Positions 1 to 9,690 of a stretch of 64,000 nucleotides of DNA are shown piece after piece (positions within the stretch are counted from its first letter, which is position 1; each line of letters begins with the position of its first letter). The translations under genes were made by a program, and so were the position numbers. The notes under the pieces were generated by a model. That model ran no database searches. It was not told where the DNA came from and saw only the letters and a program-made list of their open reading frames with translations. Source of the stretch: Corynebacterium heidelbergense (lineage in GTDB: Bacteria; Actinomycetota; Actinomycetes; Mycobacteriales; Mycobacteriaceae); assembly GCF_028609845.1 (NCBI RefSeq), contig NZ_CP063191.1:1674001-1738000 (forward strand), read 5' to 3'.

Positions 1-1172
1 TCATCATCGCCATCGCGGGATACGTCTTCGCGATGGTGTGGAGCAAGCTGTGGGTCGGCATTCTGCCCGTGCTGCTGTCCATCATCGTCTGCACCGTCCT
101 CTGGCCGGCGGTGCGCACCCTGCGCAGGGCAAAGCTACCTAACGCCCTGGCCGTGATCCTCACGATCCTCGGCTTCTTTGCCCTCATCGTCGGAGTGTTC
201 ACCTGGATCAGCACCACCGCCGTGGACCAGGGCAAGCAACTAGTGGACCAGGGAGTGGACGGGGTCCGCAAACTGCAGGAGTTCCTGCAAGGTCCTCCGT
301 TCAACATCCAGGACCGCCAGCTCAACAACGCCGTGGACCAGGGCGTGACGTGGATTCAGGGCCGCAGCGGCATGATTGCCTCGCAGGTAGCGGCGGGCGC
401 ATCCGCAGCGACCTCCGTGGCCGTCACCCTTGTTGTGATGTTGGTGCTAACGTTCTTCTTCCTCAAGGACGGGGAGAAGTTCCTGCCCATGGTCCGGCGG
501 GTGACCGGCCGGCGCGTGGGATGGCATCTTACGGAAGTTCTCACCCGCTGCTGGCAGACCCTCGGCGGCTTCATCCGCACCCAGGCGCTGGTCAGCTTCA
601 TCGACGCCTTCTTCATCGGCGGCGGGCTCGTCCTCCTCGGCGTGCCGCTTGCCGGCGCGCTGGCCGTGCTGACCTTCTTCGCCGGCTTCATCCCCATGGT
701 CGGGGCCTTCGTCGCCGGCACCCTGTCCGTGCTCATCGCCCTGGTAGCCAACGACGTCACCACCGCGCTGCTGGTCCTCCTGCTCGTCGTGGCCGTTCAA
801 CAGCTCGAGGGCAACGTGCTGCAGCCCTGGCTGCAGGCCCGCGCGATGAACATTCACCCCGTTATCGTGCTCCTCTCCGTCACTATCGGCGGCACCCTCT
901 TCGGCATCATTGGAGCCTTCCTCGCCGTGCCCGCCGCCGCGATGATCACCGTGGTCCTGCGCTACCTGGGTGATCTCACCGATCTATCCACCGGCGAGCG
1001 CACCACGAAGGACATCAATTTCGTCACCACCGCCGGGACCCTGTCCGGAGCCCAAAGCGAGCAGGCCGCCAAACGATGGCAAGCGCGCCGATCCACTTCG
1101 GGCGCGGGAAATTCTAAAGAGATAGGCGGTTTCGCCAGCCTCCTCAGCCATCGGCGGGACAACTCCAAGTAA
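1..1172 (+). CDS. AI-2E family transporter / permease, 5' truncated
   Basis: The reading frame is open from the first bases of the window, so the first in-frame ATG at 33 is probably internal and the N-terminus lies upstream. The visible 379-plus residues carry the repeated hydrophobic segments of the AI-2E transporter (UPF0118/PerM-like) superfamily: two helices near residues 5-30 and 38-60, a soluble stretch, then about six more helices to residue 310. The GFIPMVGAFVAG and LEGNVLQPWLQARAM segments are typical of this family. The last 60 residues are polar and cytoplasmic. The family exports small molecules or acts in cation/proton exchange; the substrate here cannot be read from sequence. 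The DUF6542 gene follows within 11 nt on the same strand, so the two are probably co-transcribed. Confidence 0.85.
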   Translation, partial: IIAIAGYVFAMVWSKLWVGILPVLLSIIVCTVLWPAVRTLRRAKLPNALAVILTILGFFALIVGVFTWISTTAVDQGKQLVDQGVDGVRKLQEFLQGPPFNIQDRQLNNAVDQGVTWIQGRSGMIASQVAAGASAATSVAVTLVVMLVLTFFFLKDGEKFLPMVRRVTGRRVGWHLTEVLTRCWQTLGGFIRTQALVSFIDAFFIGGGLVLLGVPLAGALAVLTFFAGFIPMVGAFVAGTLSVLIALVANDVTTALLVLLLVVAVQQLEGNVLQPWLQARAMNIHPVIVLLSVTIGGTLFGIIGAFLAVPAAAMITVVLRYLGDLTDLSTGERTTKDINFVTTAGTLSGAQSEQAAKRWQARRSTSGAGNSKEIGGFASLLSHRRDNSK

Positions 1173-1183
1173 CATTGCCTCCC

Positions 1184-2485
1184 ATGTCAGCTACGTCTCA
1201 CTCTCGCCGAGGTGCCGCCCACGGGTCCGTTTCCCGTCGCGGACCCGCCGGGGAAAGTGTACGCGGCAAGCTCTTCCCCGTGTGGGCGCCCGTGTTGGTC
1301 ATGCTCGCCGTGATCATTACGGGGGTGGTGCTGGCGTGGAACACCGGGCAGACGCCGACCGCCTATTTCGTGATCTTCGCCGTCGCCGCGCTGGCCTGCA
1401 CCCTGTTGGTGGAACCACGCGGGCTCTTCCTCACCGTGGCCGCGCTGCCCTTGTACTTCTTTCTGGGATCCGTGGCCATCGGCATCATCGTGTCTTCCGG
1501 CTCCAAACGCGCGGTCGGCGGCAAGACGGGGGTGGTCATGGCCACCTATCCCGCGATCGTCCACTATTTGTGGCTGCTGTTCCCGTTGTTGCTGTGCATT
1601 CTTCTGGCATGGGCGCGGTGGTGGCTATACCGCGATAATTTGGCTCGACGCCAACACCGAGAGCGCGTCGCCCGGCAGCGCACAAAGGAAGCTAACTCCG
1701 CCAATGAGGAGAATGCTCGTCGCGTCCGGCACCGCCGGGAGGGTGCACGGGAGCCGCTGAACGCCTCCGCCGAAAAACCCCTGCGCGTTGCCCGGATACG
1801 CGAGGCCCAGTCCTCCCGGGAGACTACTGAGGCACCGGAACGTCGACTGCGAGCGAACCGGGATGCCCGGCGCAGCGGCCTCGGGACCGGCTCGGCGCCG
1901 AGCCGACAGTCCAGTCGGCGTGACAGTGCGGGAGCTACGGCGGTTCGCCGACCACGGCACGAGATGCCGGAGCGCGAATCGGGCGAGAGGCACGCGCGGG
2001 ACCAGCAACCCCGAAGGAACAACCGCTCCGCCCACACCCGACACGATCCCGAGGAGAACACTGGTAGGCACTCCAGGGGGGTCGGCCGCTCTGCGCGGGA
2101 CGCGGCACGGCGCCCTCACTCTGGGCGCTCCGCCGAGGAGTCGGCGAACCGTAGTTCTGGGGGAACGCGCTCGGTGAGTTTCTCTTATGACAGCGCCGCT
2201 TCAAGTAGAACCGCAGCGTCCCGGGGTGGCTCCGAGGATTCCGCCGCATCGGCTCCCTACCGGCGGACCACCCCGCTGTCCGCCTACACCGGGGTAGAAC
2301 CGGCCACGACTCGTCCCACGTTCCCCATCCCGGAGCCCAAACCGGTCGCAGAGCAGCGCGCGGGCCGGGCTGGTGAATCCGAATCCCACGCCGTGCGCGC
2401 GCAGCGAACTGAATCCGAGTTGCCCCGGCCACTGAGCCAATATCCCGCACAGCGTCGGCGCTCCCCCCGGCATTACGTGGACTAA
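1184..2485 (+). CDS. DUF6542 domain membrane protein with long charged tail
   Basis: The start used is the ATG at 1184; a TTG at 1175 in the same frame would add three residues. Residues about 28-148 hold four hydrophobic helices, matching the DUF6542 domain found next to ispH in corynebacteria and mycobacteria. The remaining 280 residues are low-complexity, very rich in Arg, Ser, Glu and Ala, and probably disordered in the cytoplasm. Function is unknown. It follows the AI-2E transporter by 11 nt and converges on ispH. The Arg-rich tail has no recognisable catalytic motif and could bind nucleic acid or acidic lipids, which is only a guess. Confidence 0.75.
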   Translation: MSATSHSRRGAAHGSVSRRGPAGESVRGKLFPVWAPVLVMLAVIITGVVLAWNTGQTPTAYFVIFAVAALACTLLVEPRGLFLTVAALPLYFFLGSVAIGIIVSSGSKRAVGGKTGVVMATYPAIVHYLWLLFPLLLCILLAWARWWLYRDNLARRQHRERVARQRTKEANSANEENARRVRHRREGAREPLNASAEKPLRVARIREAQSSRETTEAPERRLRANRDARRSGLGTGSAPSRQSSRRDSAGATAVRRPRHEMPERESGERHARDQQPRRNNRSAHTRHDPEENTGRHSRGVGRSARDAARRPHSGRSAEESANRSSGGTRSVSFSYDSAASSRTAASRGGSEDSAASAPYRRTTPLSAYTGVEPATTRPTFPIPEPKPVAEQRAGRAGESESHAVRAQRTESELPRPLSQYPAQRRRSPRHYVD

Positions 2486-2556
2486 ACTCCTCGGCCTGAA
2501 GGGGCCGTGTAACTCTCACGTGTCGGAGCTGGTGCTATCGTTCCTGCCCCGGGCAG

Positions 2557-3573
2557 TTACTGCGTGTTGCAGGGGTTGTCGTTCGCGGCCCGGGAGGTCC
2601 GGGCCGGGCGCAACTCGCGGGGAAGGGAGAAGATCAACTCCTCCGTGGCTGTCGTGACTTCCTCGACGGTGTCGAAGCCCTGCTCGGCCAGCAGCTCCAG
2701 AACCCCGCGAACAAGGATCTCCGGTACGGAGGCACCAGAAGTGACCCCCACGGAATCCACCCCCTCCAACCAGGCCAGATCCACCTGATTGGCGTAGTCC
2801 ACCAGGTACGACCGGTCGGCGCCGTACTGCTCGGCGACCTCCACCAATCGGCGGGAGTTGGAGGAATTCTGGGATCCCACAACGATGAGCAACTGCACCT
2901 TGGGAGCAATGGCCTTGACCGCTACCTGGCGATTCTGGGTGGCGTAGCAGATGTCATCGGACGGCGGATCCTGGATGTGGGGGTACTTTTCCCGCAGCAT
3001 CCGTACGGTCTCCATCGTCTCGTCCACGGACAACGTGGTCTGGGATAGCCAAATGAGTTTCGTGTCCGGGGGAAAGTCCAGTGCGTCCACATCCTCCTGC
3101 CCATCCACGAGGTGCACCACATCCGGGGCCTCCCCCGCAGTCCCCTCCACCTCTTCGTGGCCGTGGTGGCCGATGAGAACGATCTGGTAGCCCTGCTTCG
3201 AGAAACGCGTGACCTCGTGGTGCACTTTCGTCACGAGCGGGCAGGTGGCGTCGAACGTCCGAAGTTCCAGAGCCTTGGCCTGGGCGCGCACCGCAGGAGA
3301 GACACCGTGGGCGGAAAACACCACATTGGCCCCCCGAGGAATTTCGTCGGCCTCGTCGACGAAAATAACCCCCTCTTCCTCGAGCGTCTTGACGACGTGC
3401 TTGTTGTGCACAATTTCCTTGCGCACATACAGCGGTGCTCCGTGCTTCTCCAGGGCCTTCTCCACGGTCTCCACGGCTCGGTCCACGCCCGCGCAGTAAC
3501 CGCGCGGTGCTGCGAGGTACACCTTCTTCGTGCCTGGGGACGTCCCGGAATCGGTCATGGTGGGCGAAGTCAT
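2557..3573 (-). CDS. ispH: 4-hydroxy-3-methylbut-2-enyl diphosphate reductase
   Basis: IspH (LytB) performs the last step of the MEP isoprenoid pathway, reducing HMBPP to IPP and DMAPP with a [4Fe-4S] cluster. The three conserved cluster cysteines are visible in [20 protein letters not shown] and CYATQNRQ, and the substrate-binding histidines in VHNKHVV and SAHGVSP. Length of 338 residues is normal for the family. I chose the ATG at 3573 over a TTG at 3597 because a TACGAT -10 box sits 6 nt before it (3580-3585), which predicts a leaderless transcript. The gene is divergent from xseA across an 83-bp gap, the arrangement usual in actinobacteria. Confidence 0.95.
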   Translation of the reverse strand: MTSPTMTDSGTSPGTKKVYLAAPRGYCAGVDRAVETVEKALEKHGAPLYVRKEIVHNKHVVKTLEEEGVIFVDEADEIPRGANVVFSAHGVSPAVRAQAKALELRTFDATCPLVTKVHHEVTRFSKQGYQIVLIGHHGHEEVEGTAGEAPDVVHLVDGQEDVDALDFPPDTKLIWLSQTTLSVDETMETVRMLREKYPHIQDPPSDDICYATQNRQVAVKAIAPKVQLLIVVGSQNSSNSRRLVEVAEQYGADRSYLVDYANQVDLAWLEGVDSVGVTSGASVPEILVRGVLELLAEQGFDTVEEVTTATEELIFSLPRELRPARTSRAANDNPCNTQ

Positions 3574-3579
3574 GCGCCC

Positions 3580-3585
3580 ATCGTA
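3580..3585 (-). promoter_or_regulatory. -10 box of ispH (leaderless)
   Basis: Minus-strand TACGAT lies six bases before the ispH ATG. With the usual 6-8 nt from -10 to transcription start this places the first transcribed base at or next to the A of the ATG. No Shine-Dalgarno sequence precedes that ATG. Confidence 0.5.
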
Positions 3586-3642
3586 ACCGACGGGCAACCT
3601 GCCCCAGAGCGCCGTGCAGCCAGCGATGTCCCGGGGCCCCTT

Positions 3643-3648
3643 TACACT
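3643..3648 (+). promoter_or_regulatory. -10 box of xseA (leaderless)
   Basis: TACACT is followed by eight bases and the xseA ATG at 3657. The spacing predicts that transcription begins at the start codon. No purine-rich ribosome site is present. It is back to back with the ispH promoter. Confidence 0.5.
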
Positions 3649-3656
3649 GGGTCATT

Positions 3657-5015
3657 ATGACAGCATCCGCATCGTCAGCCGCGGGTTCGGGGGGCCCCGC
3701 AGGTTCGAACAAACCAGCCGGACCCCCCAACAGTGCTGATTCCCCCTGGCCGGTCACGCAAGTCAACGGCAAGATCAAGAAGTGGATCGAGCGCCTGGGC
3801 TTCCTGTGGGTCGAGGGACAGATCACCCAGGTCAACTACAAGAACACGTGGAAGCTGTCCTACATCACGCTGCGGGATGTGGACCGGGAAGAATCCGTTC
3901 CCGTGACCGTCAGCTCCAGCACGCTGCGGAACATGAGTACGCCGCCGAAAAACGGCGATCGTGTCATCGTGTACGGCAAACCCGCCTTCTACGCGGGACG
4001 GGGCAGCTTCTCTCTCTGGGTCACGGAAATCCGCCACGTCGGAGTGGGGGAACTACTGGCGAGGATCGAACGGCTCAAGCACGCCCTGGGCGCAGAAGGG
4101 CTGTTCGACGACCGGATAAAGAGCCAACTGCCCTTCTTACCTCGCCGGGTGGGGCTCATCACCGGGCGCGGTTCTGCCGCCGAACGAGATGTGCTCAGCG
4201 TGGCCCGGGATCGTTGGAAGAACGTCCAGTTCTTGGTGGTCAACACGGCAGTACAGGGTCCCAATACGGTTCCGGAAGTTACCGCAGCCCTCGCCCAACT
4301 AGATCAGGACCCCGAGGTGGACGTCATTATCGTCGCCCGCGGGGGCGGCTCCGTGGAGGACCTCCTGCCCTTCTCCGAAGAAGCGCTCATCCGGTGCGTA
4401 TCCGGACTGAAAACACCCGTCGTCTCCGCCATCGGGCACGAACCGGATAACCCATTGCTGGATTACGTGGCCGACCTTCGCGCGGCCACGCCGACGGACG
4501 CGGCTAAGCGGGTCGTCCCAGATGTGCGAGCAGAACGGCAGTTGCTTCTGGAACTGCGCGACCGATCCGCCGGGGCGCTCACTGGGTGGGTGCGCAACGA
4601 ACGCCAGCACCTGGCCACCATCCGCTCCCGACCCGTACTCGCGGATCCCCTCCTGCCCGTCACCCAGCAACGGGAGCTCATCAGCACTGCCGCTGGACGC
4701 ATGGACCGGGCTCTCCAGCTCGCGGTTCGCGAACGGCGCGCAGAGATCAGCCACCTGAAGTCGCGAGTCAATGCGCTAGGGCCCGCGCAGACCCTCGCCC
4801 GCGGTTACGCCGTAATGCAAGTAGTCCCTCGCGACGGCAGCGGGCCCCAAGTGGTCACGACCATTGACGAAGTCTCCCCCGGAAGCCAACTGCGGATCCG
4901 GGTGCAGGACGGCTCCATCACTGCGGCTGCCATGGCGGTCAATCCCGCCCACGGTGCCACGCCAGATGGGCCACATGCGCCAGAGGAGACATCCTCCCCG
5001 CCGAGTCGGACCTAA
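3657..5015 (+). CDS. xseA: Exodeoxyribonuclease VII large subunit
   Basis: XseA, 452 residues here, is the catalytic and DNA-binding subunit of exonuclease VII, which degrades single-stranded DNA in both directions. The N-terminal OB fold (about residues 20-120) contains WVEGQITQ, and the nuclease core contains [29 protein letters not shown] and [20 protein letters not shown], all hallmarks of the family. A charged helical region follows and ends in the GYAVM segment. The frame is open further upstream to 3435 but that part overlaps ispH and looks like non-coding translation; the ATG at 3657 with its -10 box fits family length. The small-subunit gene xseB follows 58 nt later. Confidence 0.95.
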   Translation: MTASASSAAGSGGPAGSNKPAGPPNSADSPWPVTQVNGKIKKWIERLGFLWVEGQITQVNYKNTWKLSYITLRDVDREESVPVTVSSSTLRNMSTPPKNGDRVIVYGKPAFYAGRGSFSLWVTEIRHVGVGELLARIERLKHALGAEGLFDDRIKSQLPFLPRRVGLITGRGSAAERDVLSVARDRWKNVQFLVVNTAVQGPNTVPEVTAALAQLDQDPEVDVIIVARGGGSVEDLLPFSEEALIRCVSGLKTPVVSAIGHEPDNPLLDYVADLRAATPTDAAKRVVPDVRAERQLLLELRDRSAGALTGWVRNERQHLATIRSRPVLADPLLPVTQQRELISTAAGRMDRALQLAVRERRAEISHLKSRVNALGPAQTLARGYAVMQVVPRDGSGPQVVTTIDEVSPGSQLRIRVQDGSITAAAMAVNPAHGATPDGPHAPEETSSPPSRT

Positions 5016-5073
5016 CCCGATCACTGCCGAATCGCACACCCCCACCCCTGATACCCGAAGAAGGAGCTAACCG

Positions 5074-5361
5074 ATGAGCCTAGAGCAAACACAGCAGAAA
5101 TTCCGCCCGGTGGAAGAGATGACCTACGAGCAGGCGCGCGACGAACTCGTCGAAGTAGTCAAGATCCTGGAACTCGGGCAGATGAGCTTGGACGAGTCGC
5201 TCAACTACTGGGAGCGCGGGGAAAAGCTGGCCGCCTACTGCGAGACCTACCTGGATGGCGCTGCCTCCCGCATCCGCTCTGCCCTGGAGAAGCGAGAGGA
5301 GCGAAGTGGGGGAACGGAGAACTCGGGGACCGAGGAGCGGCGGGCCGCCTCCCAATCTTGA
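5074..5361 (+). CDS. xseB: Exodeoxyribonuclease VII small subunit
   Basis: A 95-residue protein with the XseB helical hairpin: [18 protein letters not shown], then [25 protein letters not shown]. XseB binds the helical region of XseA and is needed for exonuclease VII activity. AAGGAG at 5061-5066 stands eight nt before the ATG, so unlike xseA this gene has a classical ribosome site. The last 20 residues are acidic and polar and lie beyond the conserved domain. It is in operon order with xseA. Confidence 0.93.
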   Translation: MSLEQTQQKFRPVEEMTYEQARDELVEVVKILELGQMSLDESLNYWERGEKLAAYCETYLDGAASRIRSALEKREERSGGTENSGTEERRAASQS

Positions 5362-5370
5362 GGCCCGCCG
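5338..5370 (+). terminator. Hairpin at the 3' end of xseB
   Basis: A perfect 9-bp stem (5338-5346 with 5362-5370) encloses the xseB stop codon in its 15-nt loop. There is no T tract, so it could also simply stabilise the 3' end or act from both sides on the convergent xseB/DUF4245 pair. Confidence 0.35.
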
Positions 5371-5426
5371 ATTGGTGCTACTCCTCCCCCCCTTGGTTCT
5401 GCTCCCCCCGCCCGCGGATGTGAGCC

Positions 5427-5999
5427 CTAGCCGCGCTTGATCGGCTGGGCTTCCATGACCTTCGTTGCTGCCGTTTCGAAATCCCTGTCCGGCGCCATGC
5501 CCTCCAGAATGAGCCGGACATCCTTGACGTCCGCGACCCAGATTGGTCGCACATCGTGGCCCGTGAATACGTGCCATTGCACCCCGCCGACCTTTCGTAT
5601 GCCAGCCGGCTCCCGGTGGGAGTTGTCCGGCTCGGTGGCCTTGTCGAAGGGGGCATCGGTCTGCGTCAGGGACATGTAGGACTTGCCGTCGATCACCCAC
5701 CCCACCAGGCTCGACACGCTCTGCCCCACCTGTACCCGGCGCGCGCTGTTCGGCACCCAATTGTCGGGCATTTGCGGGTTTCGGATCGGGAACTGTAGCC
5801 CCGCAGCATCCATCTGCAGCAGGGTATCAACGTCCACCCGCTGCGCGGTGCCAGAACGGTCCGCACCCCCAGGGTGAAAAGAGCACAAACCGGTGAATCC
5901 GATGCTGAGGAACATCACGACCAGCAGGACCCCAAGGGAAAGGGCAATGTCCTTCGTGCCCTGGAAGGCGCGGGGCTTTTGAATACGCACGGGAGCCAT
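5427..5999 (-). CDS. DUF4245 domain-containing membrane-anchored protein
   Basis: The 190-residue protein begins at the ATG at 5999 (MAPVRIQKPRAF); the open frame upstream is proline- and glycine-poor repetitive translation and is not used. One transmembrane segment lies at about residues 17-40 (IALSLGVLLVVMFLSIGFTGL), followed by an extracytoplasmic domain with the conserved DUF4245 features YRVQVGQSVSSLVGWVIDGKSYMSLTQT-like strand pattern and a WHVFTGHDVRPIWVADV segment. DUF4245 proteins are found next to glpX in corynebacteria and mycobacteria; function is not known. It is divergent from glpX. Confidence 0.8.
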   Translation of the reverse strand: MAPVRIQKPRAFQGTKDIALSLGVLLVVMFLSIGFTGLCSFHPGGADRSGTAQRVDVDTLLQMDAAGLQFPIRNPQMPDNWVPNSARRVQVGQSVSSLVGWVIDGKSYMSLTQTDAPFDKATEPDNSHREPAGIRKVGGVQWHVFTGHDVRPIWVADVKDVRLILEGMAPDRDFETAATKVMEAQPIKRG

Positions 6000-6272
6000 T
6001 ATCTCAAACCCCCCACCGCCGCGCCTTCTCCCCCCTTCTGATTCACGCTTTCGTATTCCCAGCGTTAAGAAGGTACCGCAGCGGCTAAGAAGATGGAACA
6101 ATCAGTAGTAGAAGCTTTTTAGCTCGCGAAACGACCCACAACGTCGGCGGCTGAGCAAGGGCTACACACTCACGAGCTGCGGTTTTGTGCCGCTCCTCCC
6201 GCCCCATCGAGGGGGTGTTCGAAACCCCGCGCTCGGACCCGGCGTCCCAAATGAAAAGAGTTGGTAGAACAA
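6000..6272. promoter_or_regulatory. Divergent intergenic region, DUF4245 / glpX
   Basis: These 273 bp must hold promoters for both genes. The middle (about 6080-6130) is clearly AT-richer than its surroundings. I cannot assign convincing -35/-10 pairs. No reading frame in it resembles a protein. Confidence 0.4.
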
Positions 6273-7319
6273 ATGACCGTCGACGAATCGACCTCCGGAG
6301 TCTCCCCCACCCCAGGCCCCAACCCCCAGACCCCGGACCGTAACCTCGCTATGGAGCTGGTGCGCGTCACAGAGGCTGCCGCGCTGGCCTCCGGCAAGTG
6401 GGTTGGACGTGGACAGAAGGAAGCCGGAGATGGCGCCGCTGTGGACGCCATGCGACAAATGATCAACTCCGTAGACATGGATGGTGTGGTCGTCATCGGG
6501 GAGGGTGAAAAGGACGAAGCCCCCATGCTCTACAACGGTGAAAAAGTCGGCACGGGCAACGGCCCTGCCGTGGACATCGCCGTGGACCCGGTGGACGGCA
6601 CCACCCTCATGGCCGAGGGCCGCCCCAACGCCATCGCTGTAATCGCCGCCGCAGAACGCGGCTCCATGTACGACCCCTCTGCGGTGTTCTACATGTCCAA
6701 GATCGCCGTTGGGCCGGAGGCCGTGGGCGTGGTGGACATCGAGGCCCCCGTCCGCCACAACATCCATGCCGTAGCCAAGGCAAAGGGCGTTGTGCCCGGG
6801 GACATCACCGTCGTCGTCCTCGACCGCCCGCGCCACAACGACTTGATCCGGGACATCCGCGAGGCCGGTGCTAAGGTGCGCCTCATCGGCGATGGCGACG
6901 TGGCCGGTGCCGTGGCTGCAGCGCAACCAAATTCCACCAACTCCGTGGACATCATGATGGGCATCGGAGGCACCCCGGAGGGCGTCATCACCGCCGCGGC
7001 CATGAAGTGCATGGGCGGGGAGATCCAGGGAAAGTTGTGGCCAAAGGACGACGAAGAGCGACAGAAGGCACTCGACGCCGGACACGATCTGAATAAGGTG
7101 CTCACTACGAGTGACCTCATCAACTCCGAGCATTGCTACTTCGTCGCTACCGGTGTGACGAACGGCGACATGGTGCGCGGCGTCTCCTACCGCCGGGAAT
7201 CCGCGACCACCCGCTCCCTTGTCATGCGCTCCCGCTCCGGCACTATCCGGTTCGTTGAATCCCAACACCAGCTGAGCAAGCTGCAGCAGTACTCGGTGCT
7301 GGACTACACCCGCAGCTGA
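6273..7319 (+). CDS. glpX: Fructose-1,6-bisphosphatase class II
   Basis: GlpX hydrolyses fructose 1,6-bisphosphate to fructose 6-phosphate in gluconeogenesis and is the main FBPase of corynebacteria and mycobacteria. The metal-binding signatures are present: [15 protein letters not shown] and [16 protein letters not shown], and the family's [15 protein letters not shown] segment appears as [11 protein letters not shown] near the C-terminus. The ATG at 6273 gives 348 residues; an in-frame TTG at 6261 is an alternative start. fumC follows 44 nt later on the same strand, as in other corynebacteria where the two genes are close. Confidence 0.95.
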   Translation: MTVDESTSGVSPTPGPNPQTPDRNLAMELVRVTEAAALASGKWVGRGQKEAGDGAAVDAMRQMINSVDMDGVVVIGEGEKDEAPMLYNGEKVGTGNGPAVDIAVDPVDGTTLMAEGRPNAIAVIAAAERGSMYDPSAVFYMSKIAVGPEAVGVVDIEAPVRHNIHAVAKAKGVVPGDITVVVLDRPRHNDLIRDIREAGAKVRLIGDGDVAGAVAAAQPNSTNSVDIMMGIGGTPEGVITAAAMKCMGGEIQGKLWPKDDEERQKALDAGHDLNKVLTTSDLINSEHCYFVATGVTNGDMVRGVSYRRESATTRSLVMRSRSGTIRFVESQHQLSKLQQYSVLDYTRS

Positions 7320-7363
7320 CCGGCCTGGCCGAAAAAACCCTCCCCAACGCGAAAGGCAACCCC

Positions 7364-8764
7364 ATGACCGACCAGGAATACCGCATCGAACACGACACGA
7401 TGGGCGAAGTGAAGGTGCCCGCCAACGCGCTCTGGCGTGCGCAGACCCAGCGCGCCGTAGAGAACTTCCCCATCTCCGGCCGCGGTCTGGAGGCAACTCA
7501 GATCCGCGCCATGGGCCTGCTTAAGGCCGCGTGCGCCACCGTGAACATGGAGCGCGGACTGCTCAACGAGGACAAGGGCAACGCGATCATCGCCGCTGCC
7601 AAGGAAATCGCCGAGAACAAGCACGATGCTGAGTTCCCCATTGACGTGTTCCAGACCGGGTCTGGCACCTCCTCTAACATGAACACCAACGAGGTCATTG
7701 CCTCCCTGGCCAGGAACAAAGGCGTGGAAGTGCACCCGAACGATGACGTGAACATGGGCCAGTCCTCCAACGACACCTTCCCCACCGCGACCCACGTCGC
7801 CGCCACGGAGGCCGCCGTAAAGGACCTCATTCCGGGGCTGAGGGAATTGCACACCTCCCTGCTGAACAAGGCCAAAGAATGGGAGCGGGTGGTCAAGTCC
7901 GGCCGCACCCACCTCATGGACGCGGTGCCCGTCACCCTGGGCCAGGAGTTTTCGGGTTACGCTCGCCAGATCGAGGCGGGGATTGAGCGCGTGGAGGCCA
8001 CCTTGCCCCGTCTTGGTGAGCTGCCGATCGGCGGCACCGCCGTGGGTACCGGCCTGAACACCCCCGCCGACTTCGGGGCAAAGGTCACCGAGGAGCTCAA
8101 AAACCTCACCGGCGTGAGCGAGCTGCGGGAATGCGTGAACCACTTCGAAGCGCAGGCCAACCGCGACGGCCTGGTGGAGTTCTCCGGCGCGATGCGCACC
8201 ATCGCCGTATCGCTGAACAAGATCGCCAACGATATCCGCTGGATGGGTTCCGGCCCGCTGACCGGCCTCGGCGAGATTCACCTGCCTGACCTGCAGCCGG
8301 GTTCCTCTATCATGCCGGGCAAGGTCAACCCCGTGCTGTGCGAGACTGCAACCCAGGTTGCCGCTCAGGTGGTGGGCAACGACGCTGCCGTCGCATTTGG
8401 CGGGGCCCAGGGGGCCTTCGAGCTCAACGTCTTCATCCCCGTCATGGCCCGCAACGTCCTGGAATCCGCGCGCCTGCTGGCCAACACGGCGCGGGTCTTC
8501 GCCGCCCGCCTCGTCGACGGCATCGAGCCGAACACGGAGCGGATGCGAACCCTTGCGGAATCCTCCCCCTCCATCGTGACCCCGCTGAACTCCGCCATCG
8601 GCTACGAATCTGCGGCGAAGGTCGCGAAGACGGCACTGAAGGAGGGCAAGACCATCCGCCAGACCGTGCTGGACATGGGCTTCGTCCCGGACAAGCTCAG
8701 CGAGGAGGAGCTGGACAAGCGCCTGGACGTGCTGGCGATGGCCAACACCGACCGCGATAAGTAA
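7364..8764 (+). CDS. fumC: Fumarate hydratase class II
   Basis: Oxygen-stable, iron-independent fumarase that interconverts fumarate and malate in the TCA cycle. The 466 residues include the fumarase/aspartase signature [11 protein letters not shown], the [16 protein letters not shown] segment carrying the catalytic histidine, and [15 protein letters not shown] for substrate binding. GAAAGG about ten nt before the ATG is the ribosome site. The gene follows glpX and ends at a strong intrinsic terminator, so glpX-fumC is probably one transcription unit joining gluconeogenic and TCA enzymes. Confidence 0.97.
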   Translation: MTDQEYRIEHDTMGEVKVPANALWRAQTQRAVENFPISGRGLEATQIRAMGLLKAACATVNMERGLLNEDKGNAIIAAAKEIAENKHDAEFPIDVFQTGSGTSSNMNTNEVIASLARNKGVEVHPNDDVNMGQSSNDTFPTATHVAATEAAVKDLIPGLRELHTSLLNKAKEWERVVKSGRTHLMDAVPVTLGQEFSGYARQIEAGIERVEATLPRLGELPIGGTAVGTGLNTPADFGAKVTEELKNLTGVSELRECVNHFEAQANRDGLVEFSGAMRTIAVSLNKIANDIRWMGSGPLTGLGEIHLPDLQPGSSIMPGKVNPVLCETATQVAAQVVGNDAAVAFGGAQGAFELNVFIPVMARNVLESARLLANTARVFAARLVDGIEPNTERMRTLAESSPSIVTPLNSAIGYESAAKVAKTALKEGKTIRQTVLDMGFVPDKLSEEELDKRLDVLAMANTDRDK

Positions 8765-8787
8765 CGGGCCCGTCCTGTTCATCTTTT

Positions 8788-8815
8788 CCGTCCACCGCGC
8801 GGTGGGCGGTTTTTT
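8788..8815 (+). terminator. Rho-independent terminator of fumC
   Basis: A nine-pair GC-rich stem with one G-U pair (CCGTCCACC with GGTGGGCGG, four-base GCGC loop) runs directly into TTTTTT at 8810-8815. It lies 24 nt after the fumC stop. Confidence 0.9.
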
Positions 8816-8861
8816 ATGTCTTCTTATTGCGGACGCCAACCCACCCCCGCCACCCACATCT

Positions 8862-8896
8862 TTGCATTGCGTGCAATTATGCACACGTGGTAAATT
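8862..8896 (+). promoter_or_regulatory. tetR promoter with operator-like inverted repeat
   Basis: TTGCGT (8867-8872) and TAAATT (8891-8896) form a -35/-10 pair with an 18-bp spacer. Inside the spacer lies the inverted repeat GTGCA-ATTA-TGCAC (8871-8884), the position expected for an autorepressing TetR protein. The -10 box is eight nt before the GTG at 8905, so the transcript is probably leaderless. Confidence 0.55.
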
Positions 8897-8904
8897 TGCC
8901 TACC

Positions 8905-9690
8905 GTGAGCGACATTTCTGAATCACCCACCACCCCGGGCGACGCCGATCCGCCATCCATGGGCTTGCGGGAGCGCAAGCGCCAGGCGACCCGGCTGTGC
9001 ATCGAGGACACGGCTACCCGCCTATTCCTCGAGCACTCCTTCGATCAGGTCACCCTGGACGAAATCTGCGCCGACGCCGGGGTGAGCCGCAGAACCTTCT
9101 TCAACTACTTCTCCTCCAAAGACCACGTCGCCACCGGCTCGCTTCCTCCACCACTCGACGAACCTGCCTTCGAGTACGTGGCCAAGCTCAACCCGCAGCC
9201 AGACGCTGCGGGCGGTGCGCAGCGGGACGCCTTCTTCGCGGAGCTGTTGAACTTCACCGGCTCCCTCCGCGCAAAGCATAGCGCCACTGAGGAAATATGC
9301 GCGCTAAACCCGGAGTTGAGCAAGGCTGTAGCGCAGCGACGGGCAAAGATCATGCTGCACAACCCGACGCTCGCCGCCGCGAAACTCGGCACCTACGAAC
9401 AGCTCCGCTCCCGGCTGCGGGACGCAGTGGCCAGCAACCTCAAGGCCTACCCCAACCACCGCGTCACTCCTGCGGACCCCGGGGCGGAGCCTTTGTCCCT
9501 CGACGATCAGGCGCTCTGCATCGTCTCGGCGATCACCTCGGCGTTGTGGACTTCCTCCATCCTCGCCACCCAGGAGGGTCGTCCCGTCACCCTCAACCGG
9601 ATCCATGCCACGACCGCCGCCCTTGCGCAGGTGTACCGCGGTTGCGCGAGCTCCAGCACTCCCCCAAGGAAAGGACACCACACCCCATGA
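8905..9690 (+). CDS. TetR family transcriptional regulator
   Basis: A 261-residue protein whose residues about 20-80 form the TetR DNA-binding domain, with [27 protein letters not shown] as the helix-turn-helix and following helix. The C-terminal ligand domain is not assignable to a ligand. The GTG at 8905 is chosen because of the -10 box before it; an ATG at 8959 is possible. Its stop codon overlaps the start of the downstream MFS exporter gene (ATGA), so the two are translationally coupled. The natural reading is a local repressor of the exporter that responds to an exported compound. Confidence 0.88.
   Translation: MSDISESPTTPGDADPPSMGLRERKRQATRLCIEDTATRLFLEHSFDQVTLDEICADAGVSRRTFFNYFSSKDHVATGSLPPPLDEPAFEYVAKLNPQPDAAGGAQRDAFFAELLNFTGSLRAKHSATEEICALNPELSKAVAQRRAKIMLHNPTLAAAKLGTYEQLRSRLRDAVASNLKAYPNHRVTPADPGAEPLSLDDQALCIVSAITSALWTSSILATQEGRPVTLNRIHATTAALAQVYRGCASSSTPPRKGHHTP

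Noticed and set aside
7304..8884. 526-codon open frame on the minus strand
   Set aside because: It is antisense to fumC over its whole length; the fumarase signature is unmistakable and the antisense translation is His/Gly/Arg-rich without a family.
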